DNA of 64,000 bases. It comes from Acidobacteriaceae bacterium. GTDB taxonomy: Bacteria > Acidobacteriota > Terriglobia > Terriglobales > Acidobacteriaceae. The stretch spans positions 1-64,000 of the forward strand of contig JAPWKG010000024.1 in the NCBI GenBank assembly GCA_028283625.1, written 5' to 3'. A program made the position numbers and the translations under genes. Shown here piece after piece: positions 8,235-15,821 of this stretch. The notes below the pieces were generated by a model, which worked only from the letters and a program-made list of their open reading frames with translations, was not told the DNA's origin and did not search any database. Each line of letters begins with the position of its first letter. Positions within the stretch are counted from its first letter, which is position 1.

Positions 8235-8729
8235 TCAGCTGATCGCCTTTTCCCACTTCTTTACCAGGCGCTCGCGCTTGAGGCGCGACAGGCGCTGCAG
8301 CCAGAATATGCCATCGAGCTGGTCGATTTCGTGCTGGATGCAGACGGAAAGAAAGCCGCCGACTTCTTCTTCATGCAGCCCGCCGTGCAGGTCCTGGTAG
8401 CGGAAACGGATGCGATCGGGCCGCTCGACCTCTTCCGTCGCTCCCGGCATGCAGACGCTGCCTTCCGTGTTCCGGCCGACCTCGGCCGATGTCCAGATTA
8501 TCTCGGGATTGGCGTAGATGAGTACACCTTGCGCCCTGTCGAGTTCAATGATCACCAGCCGCTTCGCAACGCCGACATGGGCTGCCGTTATTCCAACGCC
8601 CGGCGCGGCCCGCATGGCCTGCAGCAGATCCTCGGCGAATTGCCGTAATTCGTCATCGAAATCGGCAATTGGCAGGCAGTGTATCTTCAGCCGGGGGTCG
8701 GGATAGCGCAGCAGTGTGAGGGCGGGCAT
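8235..8729 (-). CDS. Peptide deformylase-like protein with altered active site
   Basis: The fold and the three deformylase motifs are recognisable over 164 residues, but key residues differ from a working enzyme. Motif 1 reads GVGITAAHVG, so the conserved Gln is His51. Motif 2 reads EGSVCMPG, so the metal-binding Cys position is Ser91, with a cysteine two places later (C93). Motif 3 reads QHEIDQLDG, keeping H133 and E134 but replacing the second metal-binding His with Gln137. Classical deformylase activity is therefore doubtful. This looks like the divergent paralogue that many rhizobia carry besides true def genes. The frame extends to 8801 with an upstream ATG that has GAGG before it. The start at 8729 matches the usual N-terminus. 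Confidence 0.85.
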   Translation of the reverse strand: MPALTLLRYPDPRLKIHCLPIADFDDELRQFAEDLLQAMRAAPGVGITAAHVGVAKRLVIIELDRAQGVLIYANPEIIWTSAEVGRNTEGSVCMPGATEEVERPDRIRFRYQDLHGGLHEEEVGGFLSVCIQHEIDQLDGIFWLQRLSRLKRERLVKKWEKAIS

Positions 8730-8922
8730 GGCAGGGCTCGATGGATAAAAGGACATGGGGACGGGCTGTTGTAGCCAGAAATAGACCCGCGCGGCGGCCA
8801 TGGCTACCTCGGGGACGACAGAAGGTCACGTTTCCGGCTATCCGCTTGTTGACATTGGCTTTTATCGCGCCATTCTTCTGTGAACCCAGCGATGTGCGAA
8901 TGCGGAACGAGACGAGGCGCCA

Positions 8923-10341
8923 ATGATGACGACCGACGAGGACGAACGCATTCGCGCCACTGAGCGCGATCCGCATTTCGATATCTATGATGAAGACGGT
9001 AACGTGCGTGCCGATTTCCTGGCAAGGGTCCGGGAGGCGATCGAGGCAGAGGAGAGCGAGTTCCTCCAGCGCGATGTCGTGCGGCTGCATGATTCCGAGC
9101 TGGGCCATCTGCTGGAGGCGCTGAACGCCGACCAGCGGCTGGAGCTGGTGCGCCTGCTCGGCGACGCATTCGACATGACGGCGCTGACGCAGGTGGACGA
9201 GGCAATCCGCCGCGAGATTGTCGACAAGCTGCCAAACGAGCAGATTGCCCACGGTATCGGCGAACTCGATTCGGATGACGCCGTCTACATTCTCGAGGAG
9301 CTCGACCAGCAGGATCGCGACGAGATCCTGTCGCAGATGCCGTTTATCGAGCGCGTCCGGCTGCGGCGCGCGCTCGATTATCCCGAAAGCTCTGCCGGTC
9401 GCCGCATGCAGACAGAGTTCGTGGCGGTGCCGCCGTTCTGGACGGTGGGGCAGACGCTGGACTACCTGCGCGACGAAAAGGAGCTGCCAGACTCCTTTTC
9501 GCAGATCTTCGTCATCGATCCGACCTTCAAGCTCATGGGCAGCCTGGCGCTCGACCGCTTCCTGCGGACCGGTCGACAGACGAAAATCGAAGCCATCATG
9601 GAAGATTCCTACCATCCGATCTCGGCCGAGATGGACCAGGAGGAGGCCGCACAGCTGTTCGAGCAGTATGACCTGCTTTCGGCCGCCGTCATCGATGGCG
9701 ACGGCAGGCTGGTCGGCGTGCTGACGATCGACAATATCGTCGACGTCATCCACGAGGAAGCGGACGAAGATATCAAGCGCCTGGGCGGTGTCGGCGACGA
9801 AGAACTGTCGGACAACGTGGTTTCCACGGTCAAGTCGCGGTTTCTCTGGCTGGCGGTCAATCTTCTCACCGCGATATTGTCATCCAGCATCATCAGCGTC
9901 TTCGATGGCTCGATCGAAAAGATGATCGCCCTTGCCGTGCTGATGCCGATCGTCGCCTCGATGGGCGGCAATGCCGGCACGCAGACGATGACGGTGACGG
10001 TTCGCGCCCTGGCGACCGGTGATCTCGATATCTACAACGCCGGTCGCATCATTCGCAGGGAGGCCAGTGTCGGCCTGCTGAACGGCATTCTCTTTGCCTT
10101 CGTCATGGGAGCGATCGCAACCATCTGGTTTCACGATTTCCAGCTGGGTGTCGTCGTCGCTGCGGCGATGATCATCAATCTGGTGGCGGCGGCGCTCGGC
10201 GGCATTCTCTTGCCGCTTTTGCTCGATCGATGGGGCGCCGATCCGGCTATTGCTTCTTCGGCTTTCGTGACGACGGTTACCGACTGCACCGGATATTTCG
10301 CCTTCCTCGGCATAGCGACATGGTGGTTTGCCATCCACTAA
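8923..10341 (+). CDS. mgtE: Magnesium transporter MgtE
   Basis: Mg2+ channel/transporter of the inner membrane, gated by cytosolic Mg2+. The 472 residues show the full architecture. An acidic N-domain of helical repeats (about 30-160; LNADQRLELVRLLG, EELDQQDRDEIL) is followed by two CBS domains (about 165-290). A connecting helix leads to five transmembrane helices with the PIVASMGGNAGTQT motif that lines the pore. GAGG six bases before the tandem ATGs supports the start. It is transcribed alone, divergently from the deformylase-like gene. Confidence 0.95.
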   Translation: MMTTDEDERIRATERDPHFDIYDEDGNVRADFLARVREAIEAEESEFLQRDVVRLHDSELGHLLEALNADQRLELVRLLGDAFDMTALTQVDEAIRREIVDKLPNEQIAHGIGELDSDDAVYILEELDQQDRDEILSQMPFIERVRLRRALDYPESSAGRRMQTEFVAVPPFWTVGQTLDYLRDEKELPDSFSQIFVIDPTFKLMGSLALDRFLRTGRQTKIEAIMEDSYHPISAEMDQEEAAQLFEQYDLLSAAVIDGDGRLVGVLTIDNIVDVIHEEADEDIKRLGGVGDEELSDNVVSTVKSRFLWLAVNLLTAILSSSIISVFDGSIEKMIALAVLMPIVASMGGNAGTQTMTVTVRALATGDLDIYNAGRIIRREASVGLLNGILFAFVMGAIATIWFHDFQLGVVVAAAMIINLVAAALGGILLPLLLDRWGADPAIASSAFVTTVTDCTGYFAFLGIATWWFAIH

Positions 10342-10353
10342 GGATGCGCGAAA

Positions 10354-10375
10354 TTGACTTTGACGTAAAAGTCAA
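10354..10375. promoter_or_regulatory. Inverted-repeat operator upstream of the MerR gene
   Basis: TTGACTTT and AAAGTCAA form perfect 8-base half sites around GACGTA, 30 bases before the MerR start codon. A second overlapping dyad, TTGAC-6-GTCAA, lies inside it. The inner 16 bases resemble the TTGACGTAAACGTCAA-like sites bound by LiuR-type MerR regulators. Autoregulation is the simplest reading. Confidence 0.6.
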
Positions 10376-10405
10376 TACAATCAAGGCACTGGAGATATAT
10401 GCCCT

Positions 10406-10798
10406 TTGCCCGTCAATAATTACTATAGCATCACCGAGATGACCCGCGAGTTCGGGGTCTCGACCCGCACGCTGCGCTTCTACGAGGACGAAGGTCTCAT
10501 TCATCCGGAGCGGCGCGGCCGCACGCGTCTTTACCGGCAGGCGGATCGGCGTTTGATTGCCGAGATCCTGCGCGGCCGGCGCATCGGCTTTACCATCGCT
10601 GAAATCCGCGAGATCATCCAGGTCTATAGCCAGCCGCCGGGCGAGATCGGCCAGCTTAAGCTGCTGATGAAGCGCATCGATGAGAAGCGCGACGACCTGC
10701 GCCAGAAGCGCAAGGACATCGAGGACACGCTGACCGAGCTGGACCATATCGAGGAAGCCTGCATCGGCAGGCTGGCCGAGATCGGCGTCGGGACGTAG
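10406..10798 (+). CDS. MerR-family transcriptional regulator (LiuR-like)
   Basis: DNA-binding regulator of 130 residues. The N-terminal winged helix shows ITEMTREFGVSTRTLRFYE followed by GLIHPERRG and the second helix-turn-helix segment GFTIAEIREII. A C-terminal coiled coil (about 80-120) makes the dimer. There is one cysteine near the end and no metal-binding Cys pattern, so metal sensing is unlikely. The sequence style matches MerR proteins that control branched-chain amino acid or fatty acid degradation (LiuR group). This would fit the pccA-containing lineage but is an inference. The start is a TTG at 10406 with GGAGA ten bases before it. The in-window target is probably its own promoter. 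Confidence 0.88.
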   Translation: MPVNNYYSITEMTREFGVSTRTLRFYEDEGLIHPERRGRTRLYRQADRRLIAEILRGRRIGFTIAEIREIIQVYSQPPGEIGQLKLLMKRIDEKRDDLRQKRKDIEDTLTELDHIEEACIGRLAEIGVGT

Positions 10799-10808
10799 CG
10801 CCCCTGTA

Positions 10809-11620
10809 CTATTGCGCCTGGTCGGTGCACTGCTGCGCGATGCCCTGAATTTCCTCGCTGCTGTCGGCGCGGATCTTGCCGGACTGTAGCGGCTCGAACA
10901 GGTTCTTGCTTTTCATCTGATCCAGTGTGCACTGGCAGAAGCTTCGGCAGATGGATTCCGTTGCCGACTGGATGCATGACGCCTGGCATTGGCGCAGGTA
11001 GCCAACCGATGGATCCGGCTTCGGTGCGGGTGCGACCAGTGAGAGCAGATAGACCAGTCCGAAGAGGACAGGCTGGTGGACCAGGTAGAAGATCAGGCTA
11101 TGACGGCCGGCGCGGGCCACGGGATTTGTGCCGCTCCCGAGCCTTGCCAGGTACTGGAGGAGATTCGTTCGCACGGCGATGCGTGCGGCACTCAGGCCTG
11201 TGAAGAAGGCGAGCGCCCAGGGAAATAGCGGCACGTAGTCATTCGACCGGGCCGGCAGGGCCGAGAAGCCGAGCCAGGCAAAGTAGCGCGGATCCAGCAC
11301 ATCCCAGTCGAGCGAACCCGGCATATAGAATATGTCGGTGATCCAGCCGCCGGCAAGGAGGATGGTTGCGATCAGGGTGAATGCCATCGGCAGGCGCACG
11401 AAGACGATGCCGATGAGGCTGAGGGCGGCGATGCAGTGGAGGATGCCGAAGTAGATCCACTCATCGGCCATGCCGATATAGGTGACGATGGAGATCGCGA
11501 TGGCGGCTGCGGCGATCATCCCCACGCGCTTGGCGAAGGGCCGCCAGCGGATGGCTGGGGTGTTTGCCAGCACAAGGCTGAAGCCGGCCATGAACAGGAA
11601 CGTGCTGGCGAAGACAAGCG
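10809..11620 (-). CDS. DUF1624 / heparan-alpha-glucosaminide N-acetyltransferase-like membrane protein, 5' end missing
   Basis: Multi-span membrane protein of the DUF1624 family. The visible part starts inside what should be the second or third helix (FASTFLFMAGFSLVLA) and continues through several helices (GILHCIAALSLIGIVFVRLP; PLFPWALAFFTG). It keeps the GRHSLIFYLVHQP motif typical of this acyltransferase superfamily. The first roughly 50-60 residues, with the usual DxxRG start and the catalytic-region His, are absent because the sequence changes genome at about 11,620. An internal ATG at 11591 exists but is not the natural start. The C-terminal 65 residues are soluble and carry a twin C-x3-C pattern. 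The gene is convergent with the MerR gene. Confidence 0.85.
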
Positions 11621-11622
11621 GA
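11612..11622. other. Junction of two unrelated genomes (probable assembly chimera)
   Basis: To the left, the minus strand reads a rhizobial DUF1624 protein from its C-terminus up to LVFASTFLF. To the right, the plus strand reads a TonB C-terminal domain from GNVTLSFMVD onward. Both coding sequences stop making sense within about ten bases of 11,620. No transposase, direct repeat or tRNA lies at the joint. Confidence 0.8.
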
Positions 11623-11820
11623 AATGTGACCCTGAGCTTTATGGTCGATACACAGGGATCGCCTTCTGATGTGCAGGTGGTGCAGGCAGACCACAGTGAT
11701 CTGGGGCCTTGCGCAATCGATATGGTGCGTAGCAGTCTGTTTCATCCCGCAACACGCAACGGCAAAAACGTTTCCATGCGTATGGAGATGCCGGTTTACG
11801 TCTCTGGCAAACAGAACTAA
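11620..11820 (+). CDS. TonB C-terminal domain protein, 5' end missing
   Basis: Only the last 66 residues are present. They match a TonB C-terminal (energy-transducer) fold: GNVTLSFMVDTQGSPSDVQV, then CAIDMVRSSLFHPATRNGK and the last strand VSMRMEMPVYV. Acidobacteria carry many periplasmic proteins with this domain, used to contact outer-membrane transporters or as a general C-terminal module. The signal peptide, membrane helix and linker are not present because the genome changes at the left end. In-frame codons upstream belong to antisense rhizobial DNA. A terminator follows. Confidence 0.75.
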   Translation, partial: GNVTLSFMVDTQGSPSDVQVVQADHSDLGPCAIDMVRSSLFHPATRNGKNVSMRMEMPVYVSGKQN

Positions 11821-11832
11821 TGCCGCCCCTGC

Positions 11833-11863
11833 AAAGCCCTCCGTTTTCGGGGGGCTTTGTTTT
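11833..11863 (+). terminator. Intrinsic terminator after the TonB-domain gene
   Basis: AAAGCCCTCCG and CGGGGGGCTTT pair (one G-T pair) around TTTT and are followed by GTTTTG. It starts 13 bases after the stop codon. Confidence 0.75.
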
Positions 11864-11899
11864 GCCCTCTTGGCGCAGCTGTAGGCATACACTCTTGCT

Positions 11900-13660
11900 A
11901 TGCGTACCTTGCTTGCAGCCTCTCTTGGCCTGGCTCTTCTTGCGCCGGCCGCGCATGCTCAACGTCTCTCTGCCGATGGAGCAGCACAGACGTGGCAGAT
12001 TCTCTCTGACCAATACTTTGATGACTTCTATCTGAAGTCGAATCCGAGCACTGGCACCGCGTTGGGCTTGCATCAGTACGATACGCAGTTGGAAAAGTAC
12101 TCGCAGGATGCGTTCAAAGCGGAGATTGCTTCTCTGCATGCCTGGGAGAAAAAGCTGGACGCGATTCCGTCCGACGCTCTTGACGCAGAGCCCCGTGCGG
12201 ACCGCGAGATTCTGCTCGGTTCCATCCGCGCGCAGCTGGTGCAGATGGAAGTTCTGCGCACCTGGGAGAAGAACCCGGATCTGTATGCCACGGGAGTAAC
12301 GTCCTCGGTCTTTACGGTGATGGAGCGCCCCTATGCTCCAGCGAATACGCGTCTTCGCGCAGCGATCGAGCGTGAGAAGAAGATTCCGGCGGTCTTTGAG
12401 GATGCACGCAAGAACCTGAAGAATCCACCGAAGGTGTATACCGAGATTGCGCTGCAGCAGATTGATGGTGACATCAGCTTCTTTCAGAACGATGTGCCCT
12501 CTGCTTTTGCTGGAGCAACGGATAAAGCCGAGCAGGCAGAGTTTGCCAAGACGAACGCAGCGGTCGTTGATGCGTTGCAGCGCTATGCCGCGTGGCTGAA
12601 GTCAGATCTGTTGCCACGCTCGAATGGTGACTTCCGCTGGGGTGCATCCGCGTACTCGGCAATGCTGGCCAATCAGGAGATGGTGGATACGCCGCTCGAT
12701 AAGCTGCTGGCCATTGGCATGGAGGATCTGCACAAAAACCAGGCGGCGTTTGCCGAGGTTGCCAAGGAGATCGATCCGAACAAAACGCCTGAGCAGGAGC
12801 TTGCCGATCTGGCCACAATTCATCCGGCTCCGAAGGATCTGCTGAATACCTTCCACCAGACCTTTGACTCGTTGCAGGCCTTCATTCGCGAGCACCACAT
12901 CATTACGCTGCCCGCGCAGACGCAGCCTACGCTTGAAGAAACGCCGCCGTTTATGCGCGCTACCACGCAGGCCTCTATGGATCCTCCGGGAGCGTTTGAG
13001 ACTGGCACAACAAAGGCCTACTTCAACGTCACGCTGCCCGATCCCAAGTGGGATGCGGCTCGCACCAATGAGTACATGGCTGCATTCAACGTAGGCACGA
13101 TCGTTTCGACGAGCGTGCATGAGGCCTTCCCCGGCCACTATGTCCAGTTCCTATGGCAGGATAAGTTCCCTTCCCGTACGCGGAAGATCATCGGCGCCTC
13201 GACGTACATTGAAGGCTGGGCACACTACTGCGAACAGATGATGCTTGAGCAGGGATACGGCGATGCTACCGCGAAGACGCCGCGTGAAGCCAAGCTGATT
13301 CACCTCGGCCAGCTGCAGGACGCCTTGTTGCGCGATGCTCGTTTTGTCGTGGCCATCCGGATGCATACCGGTGTCGGCGGCGCGATGACCATGGAGCAGG
13401 CTGAGGACTTCTTTGTGAAGGAAGGATACCAGTCGCGTCCGATCGCAGAGGTCGAGACCAAGCGCGGCACCTCTGATGCGTTGTATCTGTACTACACGCT
13501 GGGCAAACTTGAGATCCTGAAGTTACGTGCGGATGTGCAGGCCAAGCAGGGAGCGTCGTTCTCGTTGCAGCAGTTCCATGATGAGCTGATGCTGCAGGGG
13601 CCTGTGCCGCTGAAGGTGGCTCGTAAGGCGATGATGCACGACGACTCTCCGGTACTTTAG
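11900..13660 (+). CDS. DUF885 family exported peptidase-like protein
   Basis: Secreted or periplasmic protein of 586 residues, with a signal peptide at residues 1-20 (AAHA cleavage). The DUF885 family is related to zinc metallopeptidases, and the signature HEAFPGHY (H407, E408, H413) is present, followed by a conserved YIEGWAHYCEQ segment that supplies the distal acidic residue. Family members with this motif are thought to be carboxypeptidases or dipeptidases, but few have been tested. The gene is monocistronic, bracketed by hairpin terminators on both sides. Length is normal and the start is the only ATG in front of the signal peptide. Confidence 0.9.
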   Translation: MRTLLAASLGLALLAPAAHAQRLSADGAAQTWQILSDQYFDDFYLKSNPSTGTALGLHQYDTQLEKYSQDAFKAEIASLHAWEKKLDAIPSDALDAEPRADREILLGSIRAQLVQMEVLRTWEKNPDLYATGVTSSVFTVMERPYAPANTRLRAAIEREKKIPAVFEDARKNLKNPPKVYTEIALQQIDGDISFFQNDVPSAFAGATDKAEQAEFAKTNAAVVDALQRYAAWLKSDLLPRSNGDFRWGASAYSAMLANQEMVDTPLDKLLAIGMEDLHKNQAAFAEVAKEIDPNKTPEQELADLATIHPAPKDLLNTFHQTFDSLQAFIREHHIITLPAQTQPTLEETPPFMRATTQASMDPPGAFETGTTKAYFNVTLPDPKWDAARTNEYMAAFNVGTIVSTSVHEAFPGHYVQFLWQDKFPSRTRKIIGASTYIEGWAHYCEQMMLEQGYGDATAKTPREAKLIHLGQLQDALLRDARFVVAIRMHTGVGGAMTMEQAEDFFVKEGYQSRPIAEVETKRGTSDALYLYYTLGKLEILKLRADVQAKQGASFSLQQFHDELMLQGPVPLKVARKAMMHDDSPVL

Positions 13661-13701
13661 CTGTACACACCCTACCCTTTCGGGTAACAGAGAACGATAT
13701 G

Positions 13702-13747
13702 CGCAGGGATACTTAAGAATTTTCTTAGCTATCCCTGCGTTCTTCTC
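13702..13747 (+). terminator. Intrinsic terminator after the DUF885 gene
   Basis: CGCAGGGATA pairs with TATCCCTGCG. Inside, CTTAAGAA pairs with TTCTTAG with one bulge. TTCTTCTCTTT follows. It lies 41 bases after the stop. Confidence 0.65.
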
Positions 13748-13808
13748 TTTGGGAACGATTCCATCAGGTAGGATTGCGCTAAGAAACTTCCGGAGTTTAC
13801 TCATACCA

Positions 13809-14684
13809 ATGACCATGAAGGTCCGCAAAGCTGTCTTTCCTGCCGCAGGGATGGGAACCCGTTTTCTGCCTGCGACGAAGGCTATGCCGAAGGAAATGCT
13901 TCCTCTGGTTGATAAGCCATTGATCCAGTACGGCGTAGAAGAGGCCGTTGCTGCCGGTTGTACCGAAATCATCTTTATCACCAGCCGCGGTAAAGGGATC
14001 ATGGAAGATCACTTTGACAAGGCCATCGAGCTGGAAGCCTCGCTGGAGGCTAAAGGCAAGCAGGCTCTGTTGGAGATTGTGCGATCGGTCAGCAAGCTGG
14101 CGCGGATCAGCTATGTGCGACAGTCCGAACCGCTCGGGCTTGGTCATGCTGTGCTGCAGGCCAAGGAGCTGGTCGGAGAGGAGCCGTTTGCCGTTATCCT
14201 GCCGGACGATATTGTGGACTCCCGCCAGGGCTGCATGAAGCAGATGGTGGCAGCGTTTGAACAGGTTCAGTCTTCGATTCTCGGTTCCGAGATCGTGGAA
14301 GGTGATGCGATCCAGGCCTATGGCTGCCTGTCATGCGAGCAGGATGCAAACGATCCTCGTCTGCTTGCGGTAAAGGATATGGTTGAGAAGCCGAAGCCGG
14401 GTACGCAACCTTCTCAGAACGCCATCATTGGCCGCTATGTGCTGACGCCTCGCATCTTCGACATGCTTGAGACGATTACCCCGGGTGCTGGTGGCGAGTT
14501 GCAGCTCACCGACGGGATTCGTGCTCTGCTTGCGTATGAGAAGGTTTACGGATTCAGCTACGAAGGCAAGCGGCATGATGCCGGGGACAAGCTCGGTTTT
14601 TTGAAGGCGACCGTGGAGTTTGCGCTGAAGCGTGAGGATCTCGGTCCGCGTTTCCGTGAGTGGCTCAGGGAACAGAGCTTCTAA
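13809..14684 (+). CDS. galU: UTP-glucose-1-phosphate uridylyltransferase
   Basis: Makes UDP-glucose from UTP and glucose-1-phosphate for glycan synthesis. The 291-residue protein has the nucleotide-binding signature AAGMGTRFLPATKAMPKEMLP at the N-terminus and the sugar-phosphate lysine in KDMVEKPKPG. It also has the EGKRHDAGDKLGFLKA segment typical of bacterial GalU. The frame opens 20 codons earlier, but the ATG at 13809, just before KVRKAVFPAAG, fits the family start. A perfect terminator follows, so the gene is a single transcription unit. Confidence 0.95.
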   Translation: MTMKVRKAVFPAAGMGTRFLPATKAMPKEMLPLVDKPLIQYGVEEAVAAGCTEIIFITSRGKGIMEDHFDKAIELEASLEAKGKQALLEIVRSVSKLARISYVRQSEPLGLGHAVLQAKELVGEEPFAVILPDDIVDSRQGCMKQMVAAFEQVQSSILGSEIVEGDAIQAYGCLSCEQDANDPRLLAVKDMVEKPKPGTQPSQNAIIGRYVLTPRIFDMLETITPGAGGELQLTDGIRALLAYEKVYGFSYEGKRHDAGDKLGFLKATVEFALKREDLGPRFREWLREQSF

Positions 14685-14710
14685 GCGGGTTTCGAACATC
14701 GGCAACGGTC

Positions 14711-14743
14711 AAAGGGCTTCGGAGAAATTCGAAGCCCTTTTCC
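14711..14743 (+). terminator. Intrinsic terminator after galU
   Basis: AAAGGGCTTCG and CGAAGCCCTTTT form a perfect stem around an eight-base loop and end in a T-run, 27 bases after the galU stop. Confidence 0.85.
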
Positions 14744-14787
14744 GTTGCGGTTTCTTTTGTGGGTTTGAGCGCGTCTAATGGAACGCG

Positions 14788-15759
14788 ATGCGACGACTTG
14801 CCTCTTTTGTACTGCTACCGTTTTTGCTGGGTATGGCTGCGCAGTCGCAGCAGACGCAGCGTACGCGTTTGATTCTGCGCGATGGTTCCTTCCAGACCGT
14901 GTTGGACTACAAGGTTGAAGGGGAGAACGTGTTCTTCCATAGTGCGGAGCGCAACGGAGAAGAAGAAGAGATTCCGCTGAAGCTGGTTGATCTGGCCGCG
15001 ACGGAACGTTGGAAGAGCGAGCATGCACCGGGGCAGCAGCCTTCTGTTGTACTCAGCCCTGAGCTCGCCAAGGCGGAGGCGGATCGCGCGGCGCATACGC
15101 CTGAGGTGGCTCCGAATCTTCATCTGGTGAAGGAGTTGAGCGTGTTAGCGCTGGACGACTTCAAGGGCGAAGAAGAACTTGTGCCGTTACGGCAGCAAGG
15201 TGGCGGACTCGATCCTGAGACGGCGCACGATGTCCTGAAGACGGCGATCAACCCTGCATCGAGCCCGCATCGTTTGACGGAGATTGCCGGCGAGAGCGCT
15301 GCGGTACAGCTTCATCAGCTGCAACCGGTGTTCTTCATGCAGGTCGGGCAGCAGAGCGGCGAGCCGGACACGGGCTCGGGCCTGGTGGTGGATACGCACG
15401 GGGCGAACGCGCGCGTGGGTGCCGCACCCGGAGACCGCACCAGCGCATACGTTCTCGAACGGCTGGATGTTCGCCAGGGGCAGCGCCGTGTGCTTACCCT
15501 GCGCATTGAGGATCTGGATACGGGCAAGCCACAACGGGATGTTATTCGACTCAAGCACGAGACACTGCCCGGAGGGTACTGGCTACGGCTGACCCCGGAA
15601 GGCTCCCTGTTGCCTGGCGAGTATGCTTTGGTCGAGATTCTGGATGACAGTAGCCTGAATGCTCTGGTGTGGGATTTTGGCATCCATCCTGCGGCCCCGG
15701 AAAGCGCCGAGGCGATTCATCCGGAGATCCATAAGGCACCAGCGCTGGGGCATCGTTAG
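14788..15759 (+). CDS. Hypothetical exported protein, acidobacterial type
   Basis: This 323-residue protein has a signal peptide (residues 1-20, AAQSQ). The first mature segment, residues 25-50 (TRLILRDGSFQTVLDYKVEGENVFF), matches the short beta motif seen at the start of many acidobacterial exported proteins that describe a property 'grid' of strands. The rest (residues 150-310) reads as a beta-rich domain. I recognise no enzyme motif. It is convergent with the GGDEF gene downstream, with a 62-base gap. Function unknown; its acidobacterial character is an inference from style. Confidence 0.75.
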   Translation: MRRLASFVLLPFLLGMAAQSQQTQRTRLILRDGSFQTVLDYKVEGENVFFHSAERNGEEEEIPLKLVDLAATERWKSEHAPGQQPSVVLSPELAKAEADRAAHTPEVAPNLHLVKELSVLALDDFKGEEELVPLRQQGGGLDPETAHDVLKTAINPASSPHRLTEIAGESAAVQLHQLQPVFFMQVGQQSGEPDTGSGLVVDTHGANARVGAAPGDRTSAYVLERLDVRQGQRRVLTLRIEDLDTGKPQRDVIRLKHETLPGGYWLRLTPEGSLLPGEYALVEILDDSSLNALVWDFGIHPAAPESAEAIHPEIHKAPALGHR

Positions 15760-15821
15760 GCTGGCACGGGGGCGAGCCAAGCGCAGTGCGGTACCTGCTG
15801 TCCGGTTGCTGCCACGGCGGC

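Noticed and set aside
1..11620. Rhizobial segment as a horizontally acquired genomic island
   Set aside because: It contains ordinary core genes and ends mid-gene without integrase, repeat or insertion sequence, so a mis-join is more likely.
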